Below, piece by piece: positions 57,960 to 64,000 of a stretch of DNA of 64,000 nucleotides; within the stretch, counting starts at the first letter, position 1; each line of letters starts with the position of its first letter. The notes under the pieces are model-generated. The model saw only the letters and a program-made list of their open reading frames with translations. It ran no database searches and was not told the origin of the DNA. This stretch comes from Turnera subulata (Eukaryota; Streptophyta; Magnoliopsida; Malpighiales; Passifloraceae): positions 62,001 to 126,000 of the forward strand of contig JAKUCV010000874.1 of assembly GCA_028386065.3 (NCBI GenBank), given 5' to 3'. Both the position numbers and the translations under genes were made by a program.

Positions 57960-60060
57960 CATAATTTTGTCGTTGGAGCGTCTATCTTGCCATCTTGCTT
58001 TTGTAGTCCCGATGTTATTGCAATATCATGTGTAAAGTTGTGGTTGATGTCCGTCTCTACTTTATGTGGACTGAATAAGGGATCTACATCTGCAAAATCA
58101 ATTTTACTCTCTTTCGGGTTTACTGGATTACACATTTGTTATTCCCCGAAGATAAGAGCAAATACATATAACGCCGATAGGCTTAAATCAAAAGCTTCAG
58201 GCTTTATATTACAAGCAATACATATTGCACTTAGACAGGGCACTCCAGGACCAGTCTAATAGCACGGTATTCGGAAGCTTCTTTGGGAGTTCCAATCATA
58301 AATGAGTTTATCCATACTCAAAATGATTTAAATTATGCAAAGATCAATTCAATTCTATTTTGTAATTTCCCGGGAATTAGTTGCTTCAGGAAACTTGGAT
58401 CCTTCAGGGATCTTCATGTATATATCATGACTTATGGATCCATAATAATAGGCTGTAAGAGCATTCATTAGATGCATTTCTAATACTTTTCACATACTGC
58501 CAGACAAAAGTAATTGCATCCACCACAAGGGAGTATATCTCCTCATAATTAATACCTGGTCGTTTAGGTAAAACTTTGTGCCAAAAACCGTGCTTTATAT
58601 CTCATATTCTTTCCCGCACAAATTCCCATTTTATGACCAGTTGAATTTTACACCTTCTGGTGTATGGACTACAGGTCCGGAAATTTCTCGCTTCGAGCGA
58701 GTCCAACACAGCCTTTAATCATGTTTCTCTATTTTGGCCAATCATACTGCGCCTACATTCGTCAAATGTAGGTTAATGATCCTCATTTTAATTAGCGCTA
58801 TATTATAAATAAAATAAGTATTCCATCGACGGTTATTTCCACGTCGGTTCCATCTTATTTCTGACACTGTAATTGAGATCTTATCATGCTTATTTATTTC
58901 AGGTACCTGAGTTACTTCTGGAACCTTATCACTTTGTGTCAGAGAATCAACCTCTTCTAGAGGACTTTTAATTCAAACCTCTACTGGAGGCTATATTTTT
59001 CTTACTGGGCCATCTTATCACATTTGCTCCTTTTTTTCTATTGAGAATTTCTTTTCTTTTTTGGAACCGAGTATAAACTATAGATTCATTTGCATACTTA
59101 TATTGTTCTTCAGGAACATCAATTTATACAGGAGCATTTGCAGCTGGTATATGGTCACACTTAATTTAAATGTGTCTGGCAATTGCATATCAACTTTCCT
59201 GCAAATGAATCATCTTCTGTTGAACTTCAGGTTCACATTAATTTATATGAGGATCAATATTCATATATATTATGCATTTCAACAAACTTGATCCAGCTGC
59301 TTCTTTCTCCCCTTGATGTTGGGTATACACACATATCGAATTATCAATAAGCAAATCTTGCTATAAATAAATCTCCAATCTTTTAGTCAATAGTCTCAAT
59401 AATGTTGTGATTTGATGGAGATTACCCAACATCTATTCCCAACCTTCTTTAAGGACGAGATTAACTATGCTGTGGTGGAGCATAATATACTGTACAACCA
59501 ACGGTCCGAAGATGGGAGATATTTTGTGACCAAGAACCAATGGGGAGAACTTATGATCTTATAATATCTTATTGGCTTGATGCACATTTACTGCGTATAA
59601 AATACCATAGTCATATTTCATCAATAGTCCTGCAATCAATAGTCAATATGGCCCAGATCTCTTTGGGTTTATTTCCAATGATATACATTCTCCATTGAAG
59701 AAACATACCAGCATAATCTAGACATATAGTCTAATAATATGAGCAGGGATATGCACCTGCAAGTGGCTTAATCATTAGAACAAGTGCGCACAATACCAAC
59801 TTGCATCACATAATAGACCATCTAGTCGATGCATCGTAAAAATTACCTAGATGGTCAACGCAACGGATTTATCATTCCGCGTTTATGTCCCTGAACTATT
59901 CTCAAACTTGCTGGTGATACTCGGCCATTCTCATCTTAGGAAGACCGTATAATAACTTTCGCAGCAAACAAACTCATAGAAATTCATTGATTGTAAAACT
60001 TCTGGTTTTTCAATAAATGATCAATAAATTTCGTGCATCATTATTGACCCGGGATGGCAC
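57960..60060 (-). pseudogene. Element D copia pol remnants
   Basis: Minus-strand pieces, broken by many stops, in copia order. Near 60040, LFGMTGCAIPG corresponds to the GAG-pre-integrase segment. Near 59440-59570, NISHLRTVGCTVYYAPP corresponds to the integrase C-terminal part. Near 59050-59150, DVPEEQYKYANESIVYTRF belongs to the linker before reverse transcriptase, and near 58820-58960 more linker (VPEVTQVPE) is seen. The RT core cannot be followed, and the protease region is replaced by non-coding sequence. The identity as copia rests on these linked fragments. Confidence 0.75.
58191..60009 (+). repeat. Scattered constant-loop micro-hairpins in the pol remnant of D
   Basis: Perfect short inverted repeats around a TTC-N-N loop: AAAGC-TTCAG-GCTTT (58191), GATCC-TTCAG-GGATC (58398), TACACC-TTCT-GGTGTA (58649), CTCGC-TTCGA-GCGAG (58687), CCTC-TTCTA-GAGG (58951), TGTTC-TTCAG-GAACA (59104), TGAAC-TTCAG-GTTCA (59221) and AAAAC-TTCTG-GTTTT (59995). 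Several coincide with Pro-Glu codons of the old pol frame on the minus strand. Confidence 0.88.
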
Positions 60061-60090
60061 AACCGGTCATGCCAAACAATAAGTCCATGT

Positions 60091-60519
60091 ACCAACTTCA
60101 AGTTGGTGCCAGCTTCATGCTGGATAACTTAGAAAAATTATTTACCAGCTTCTGGCTGGTGCATACAAGCTATAAATTACATATCTATCAGCCAACTTCT
60201 AGTTGGTCTCAGCTTCAGGCTGTATAAACTTGTGTATTTAAACACTTAAAATTTCTAGCTTCAGGCTAGAGCATTTCAGCTTCTGCCTTGATATGTCAAG
60301 TTTTGATTACTCAACTGCTAGCTTCAGACTAGCTATACATGTGCCAATTTTAGGCTTATTTCTGCCACTCATGTCAAAAAGATCAGAATTATTGGACAAT
60401 AATTAAAGTAGTGGCAAACTTTTCCAAAAACAAGACCTCGAAGATTGAAAAGTTTTGGAGTTTACTGACAAATAATGCATAAGTTTTAATTGCCGAAAAA
60501 ATCTTCTGGATCTTTTCGG
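60091..60519 (+). repeat. Micro-hairpin cluster 1 (element D)
   Basis: ACCAAC-TTCAA-GTTGGT (60091), CCAGC-TTCAT-GCTGG (60109), ACCAGC-TTCTG-GCTGGT (60144), CCAAC-TTCTA-GTTGG (60192), CAGC-TTCAG-GCTG (60210), TCTAGC-TTCAG-GCTAGA (60254), an imperfect copy at 60317, and a longer one at 60493-60519: CCGAAAA plus ATC paired with GAT plus TTTTCGG around TTCTG, with one mismatch. Confidence 0.95.
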
Positions 60520-60559
60520 AGACAGAAATATGGTCCACATTTGAAAAAAAATTGACACC

Positions 60560-61335
60560 TAGCAGTCTAATCTCAGACTATAAGAAGGGGAGGCGGTTGA
60601 GACAGGAAGATGCAGAAAACTCAGAAAATTCAACAAGACAAGAAAAATGCCTTCCCCGGCTACTGTTTTCTTTGTTGAGGGTGCCTCTCTAGGAAGAAGA
60701 AATAGGTTAGCTTATAGTATGGTGAATGAGCAGCAAGAGAAATTACCGAATGATCTGGCGAGAATTCCTCAATTAGCGTTTGTTGATGAACTATATTCAT
60801 CTAGGTTCTTTGTAACTCCTATGGAAGAAACATTCTTCCTAGAGGACCAAAGCAATCTAAGGACTTCCTTTTATGGCTCGGCTAATTCTATTATGTTTTT
60901 CATACCTAATAGACTGCAGGATTTTCAGCTAGAGCCTTCATGTCAAATTTTAAATCAAAGCAGTTATTATCAGGTTTGCATGATGGCTCGGAGCGTCACA
61001 AGGGTGACTGGGTTACCACCTACATGGCCTAAGGTACGACTTTTACTGTGGAATTGCAGGGGAATAGCAAGAAGGTCTCAAGACTTTGTGCGTACCCTAA
61101 GGGATTTGAAGAATCAGTACAAGCCTAACATGGTACTGATTACTGAGACTTTGTGGTAAGCAGGAGAGAATCATGGTGTGATTCCACTTCGTTTTCCTTC
61201 AACGAATCGGTTTGAGATACCTGGAGAAAACAACATGGGTGGTATGTGGTTCTCCTGGAACGACAGTGTTAGGGTCAACATTAATGGTGAGGCTCAGAGT
61301 TTCAGGGTTAATGTTGAACCCAACAGATAGAGTAC
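60560..61335 (+). pseudogene. LINE fragment inside element D: ORF1/ORF2 junction and start of endonuclease
   Basis: The plus strand, opposite to D, has a 170-codon frame (60647-61159). Its last third reads VRLLLWNCRGIARRSQDFVR and NMVLITETLW, the N-terminal motifs of an L1-type endonuclease (WNCRG, metal-binding Glu). A stop follows, then GGMWFSWNDSV, the next conserved strand. The piece lacks the rest of the endonuclease, all of RT and the LINE 3' end, so it is truncated at the 3' side, the reverse of a normal LINE insertion. Confidence 0.75.
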
Positions 61336-61480
61336 TGTTTAAACATATGTATGAGAACCATTCTTCTTTGAATGTTCTCCAGTTATGTATCCGTTTATGC
61401 AATAATAATATGCATGTTTGCTTTGAGTCTTTTCATTTATTATCTCATTTACGCTTATAGGCACAAATAATTTTACAATC

Positions 61481-62133
61481 TTATTCGCTTCAGGGAATAA
61501 ATCAAAGTCAATTCATTGGGATCCATAATAATTCAGTTTATTACTGGGGGTGTATGTACTCTTCAGGAGTATATGCTCTTCCAGAGCGTAAATGTACGAT
61601 CTTCTAGATCATAGTAAGATATGCGTTCTTCAGGAACGTACTTAATGCTCTTCTGGAGCGTGTTAATATATTTTTTTTTTATTTCGAGATATCATATATT
61701 ATGTTGACATCCACACATATAAACATATAATTCTCCCCCTGTGGATGTCAATTTTGCATTGTCTTTAAAACTAATGCTTGAGCCATTGTACTAGAAACAA
61801 TTATAACAGTACTGAAAGTAAATAAATTGCATTGCGAAATAATTTAAACTGAACATAAAATAAATTGAATATAAAATAAATTGCTCCTTCAGGGTAAGCA
61901 AATATATTATCCACCTTCTGGTGGTTATACAATTTCCATCTTCTGGTGGTAATAGCTTTTATTTTCGATTTTCCTTTAAAGGATCTTCAGGATCTTTTGA
62001 ACGGTAAGACTTCCAGTCTTCGTCGTATTCTCTTTTATTGAGTCTGTTGGACGCTTATATTTAGTCTTCCAGACTAGTATCATGTAAATTCCTGTCCGCA
62101 TTTGATACCCATAATAAATTTCTTCTGGAAATT
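61481..62133 (+). repeat. Micro-hairpin cluster 2 (element D)
   Basis: TACTC-TTCAG-GAGTA (61557), GCTC-TTCCA-GAGC (61575), GATC-TTCTA-GATC (61598), CGTTC-TTCAG-GAACG (61624), GCTC-TTCTG-GAGC (61647), CCACC-TTCT-GGTGG (61911), GATC-TTCAG-GATC (61982), AAGAC-TTCCA-GTCTT (62006), TAGTC-TTCCA-GACTA (62062) and AATTTC-TTCTG-GAAATT (62117). Imperfect ones lie at 61481 and 61934. Five follow one another within 61557-61659. Confidence 0.95.
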
Positions 62134-62513
62134 ATAAGGGTCTTGAATAACATAGGTTAAATAAAATTAAAGACTGAAATGAAAGAAATAAACATAGGCC
62201 TTTCTTTAATTAGCCCAATGAAGAATCAATAACCAAAAAATTAAAAGCAATGGGCCTAACATAAATTAGCCCAATTAAAATAAATGACTAAAAATTAAAT
62301 ACAATAGACCTTTTAATAGCCCAATCATAATTAAAAACATAAAATATGCTTACTCGATAAATCTTTCAGCAATAATATATATAATATATCATATTAATAC
62401 ATGGGCCTTTTAAGAAAAAATTAGCCCAATAAAAATTAAATAACTGCAAATTAAAGGCGATGGGCCCTATATGAGCCCATTTAAAATGTAAAGGAAAGCA
62501 ATAAAATAAATAC

Positions 62514-62730
62514 TTGCCGGGAAAATTCCGAGGCGCTGAATTTCAGCCAAATACAAAATAAGTTTGATAGCCTTCCGGGCTTGCCCGGAAAAATCCCGAG
62601 ATGTTAAATTCCGGCCAAGCACTTCTGGACTTGCCGGGAAAATCCCGAGATGCTAAATTCCAGCCAAGCAGTTCTGGACTTGCCAGGAAAATCCCGAGAT
62701 GCTAAATTCCGGGTTCGTCGAATCCCGACC
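62514..62730 (+). repeat. Tandem 50-bp repeats in the D leader
   Basis: TTGCCGGGAAAATCCCGAG-type units start at 62581, 62631 and 62680, with an older, diverged copy at 62514. Each holds ATGCTAAATTCCRGCCAAGC. The joins contain small palindromes such as TTCCGGG-CTTG-CCCGGAA at about 62573-62589. Confidence 0.88.
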
Positions 62731-62929
62731 GAACACTGTTCATGGTCGCCGGATTCCGGCCAAAAATTACTGTTCACACCAGAATCCGGCCAAAAAAATA
62801 CTGCCCGTGAACTTTCCATTAACAACATCACAATCTCATCAACAATTCACAGCAACAATTAAACAACAACAACAATCCAACAATAATGATTAAACCAATC
62901 AAAAACAACGAAAAAAAAATATACCTAGT

Positions 62930-63330
62930 AACATGGCTGCTGGCGATGGCGAGGCGGCGTCGGGGTGACGCCGGGCGCAGGCGGCGAAGGCGCGACGAGG
63001 GCGCGGCGAGAGTGCGGCGGAGGCGTGCCGAGGGCACGGCGAAGGGCGATGGTGGCAGGCTCGTCTGCCGTTCGTGCGTGGGAAGGCAGACCCGACTGCA
63101 CTGTTCGGGTCGCCGGATCTTGCACCGGGTCTCGCCTCCCTGCTGGCGCATCCGACGCCGGCTGTGGACGGGAGAGGAGCCGTTGTGGTCGCGGCGGCTC
63201 GTGGAGTCCGATGGTGGTGGTGGTGCGTCGAACGACGGCGCAAAACGTCACGCCAGAGGTGACGGGTTTCCTCGCCGGAAAATGGTCCTTCTTCTTCTCC
63301 CGGCCGGCAGCGGTGCAAGTGGATTCAAGC
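62930..63330. other. GC-rich block in the D leader
   Basis: About 400 bases very rich in CGG/GCG words, open in several frames on both strands as GC-rich DNA tends to be. It lies just inside the right (5') LTR on the minus strand. No protein domain is recognised. It may be the 5' leader and start region of the ancestral gag transcript. Confidence 0.55.
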
Positions 63331-63339
63331 ACTAATTAG

Positions 63340-63360
63340 AGCACCTTCGTGCTGATAACG
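63340..63360 (-). other. Primer-binding-type site of element D
   Basis: On the minus strand CGTTATCAGCACGAAGGTGC follows the 5' LTR. TTATCAGCACGA at this place is common in plant copia elements. The site overlaps a hairpin, AGCAC-CTTC-GTGCT (63340-63353). Confidence 0.7.
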
Positions 63361-63583
63361 TGTTGTAAAAAAATGTAATTTATGGAAGGATTTGGGAGAA
63401 GAAGAAAAAGGATGGAGGAAGAAAATAGGGAGGAACTCGGGTTGCAACCCGTTTTTCATCTTCTTTTTTTTTCTGATTTTCATTCTCATATATATAATAC
63501 AAATGGAGTGGACAAAGTTCAGTTTAGTCCCTCAAAATGACATTCACTACATTTTGATCCCTCAAAATAATAAATTTATAACA
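63361..63583 (-). repeat. Element D 5' LTR (right)
   Basis: 223 bp; see the left LTR for the comparison. Confidence 0.95.
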
Positions 63584-63588
63584 CTCAC

Positions 63589-64000
63589 TCTCTTTTTTCG
63601 TTTTTTCTTTTTTTTTTTTCCAATTTTTCGATGTGAAAGTGAAAGGATTAGTTAATCTTCGTGTCACCTTCTGTTTCATGTCATGCTTTCGTAGTTCAGT
63701 TTCCATAACTGTCGTCGCATTTAAGCTTTCTGTTCTGTTTTTTTTTTTTTTTTTTGGTGAAAAGAATTTGAAACATTATCCACAAAAGCAGTTTAGATAA
63801 CGGTGGGCTTATATTAGGCCGAAAGCAGTTGAGTACGAGGTAAGAAGTATACGCCTACATGGTAATCTCTTCTCGATAAGATGTGCAGAACTATTTTCGC
63901 GGCAATGGACTCTGAGCACCACGCCCACTGCCAAACTTTATATAGAAATAGAACGACCAAAAGAAGAAAAGGTAGGTGCAGCACGCAGGTATTGTTTTTC
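63589..64000. other. Right-hand spacer
   Basis: T-rich tracts, then unique sequence. A TTTATATAGA near 63937 could be a TATA box for a gene beyond the window, but nothing downstream can be seen to support this. Confidence 0.3.

Larger units (their letters stand above)
57480..63583 (-). mobile_element. Element D: copia-derived, non-autonomous, very young insertion
   Basis: LTRs at 57480-57700 (221 bp) and 63361-63583 (223 bp) begin TGTTGTAAAA and end TTTATAACA. They are flanked by the 5-bp duplication CTCAC (57475-57479, 63584-63588). The LTRs show no substitution at all, only two 1-nt homopolymer differences. On the minus strand a primer-binding-type site follows the right LTR and a polypurine tract (AAGGGGGAG) precedes the left LTR. 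The interior holds stop-riddled copia integrase and linker sequence, so it cannot encode its own proteins. It also carries an antisense LINE fragment, arrays of constant-loop micro-hairpins, a 50-bp repeat and a GC-rich leader. Confidence 0.92.

Noticed and set aside
62886..63339. Overlapping 107-149 codon frames on both strands
   Set aside because: GC-rich DNA lacks stop codons in most frames; no frame shows a domain.
63930..63945. TATA box of a gene beyond the right edge
   Set aside because: A single AT-rich motif without a visible transcript or coding start is not enough.

Overview
The window is plant nuclear DNA, almost certainly from a eudicot. It has an intron-containing hydroxymethylglutaryl-CoA lyase gene, a CLE signalling-peptide gene, AT-rich spacers, and a dense load of plant-type transposable elements: L1-type LINEs, Tekay/Del-like and Tat-like Ty3/gypsy elements, copia, hAT MITEs, a Helitron and a 5S-bearing TRIM. 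I cannot name the species. There are no operons, CRISPR arrays or prokaryotic systems.

Layout. 1-1.5 kb: the last three exons of HMG-CoA lyase (+). 1.5-11.2 kb: AT-rich spacer with one hAT-like non-autonomous element (4.4-5.4 kb), a small CLE gene (8.1-8.36 kb, +) and a few short tandem repeats. 11.3-17.4 kb: a full-length but broken L1-type LINE (-) flanked by an exact 16-bp target-site duplication. 17.55-17.82 kb: a 266-bp hAT MITE. 17.9-19.3 kb: a second, 5'-truncated LINE (+). 19.31-19.96 kb: a short Helitron. 20.5-27.2 kb: four tandem copies of a 1.64-kb unit, one interrupted by an assembly gap; the last copy runs on into the 3' end of the LINE from which part of the unit came.

28.6-51.4 kb is a three-level nest. 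Element A, a decayed Tekay-like Ty3/gypsy element (-), has a Tat-like element B (+, 28,585-41,305) inserted in its 3' LTR. B in turn contains element C (+, 33,686-39,992), which has 2.39-kb LTRs and no genes. B and C each have matching 5-bp target duplications and LTR pairs a few percent apart; A has none that I can find.

51.4-57.5 kb holds a Tat-like LTR end with a 38-bp fold-back, a Cassandra-like TRIM carrying a 5S rRNA-like sequence, and a hAT-type element with CGAGC-rich ends. 57.48-63.58 kb is element D, a copia-derived element (-). Its two LTRs differ only by two homopolymer indels although its genes are dead, so it was probably moved in trans. D also carries an antisense piece of a LINE.

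The most unusual signal is in D and B. Each is strewn with tiny perfect palindromes that share one element-specific 5-nt loop (TTC-type in D on the + strand, TCCTA-type in B) while the stems vary. I know of no standard feature class that covers this, and it is the main item in the hunt section. Only HMG-CoA lyase and CLE look like functional host genes.
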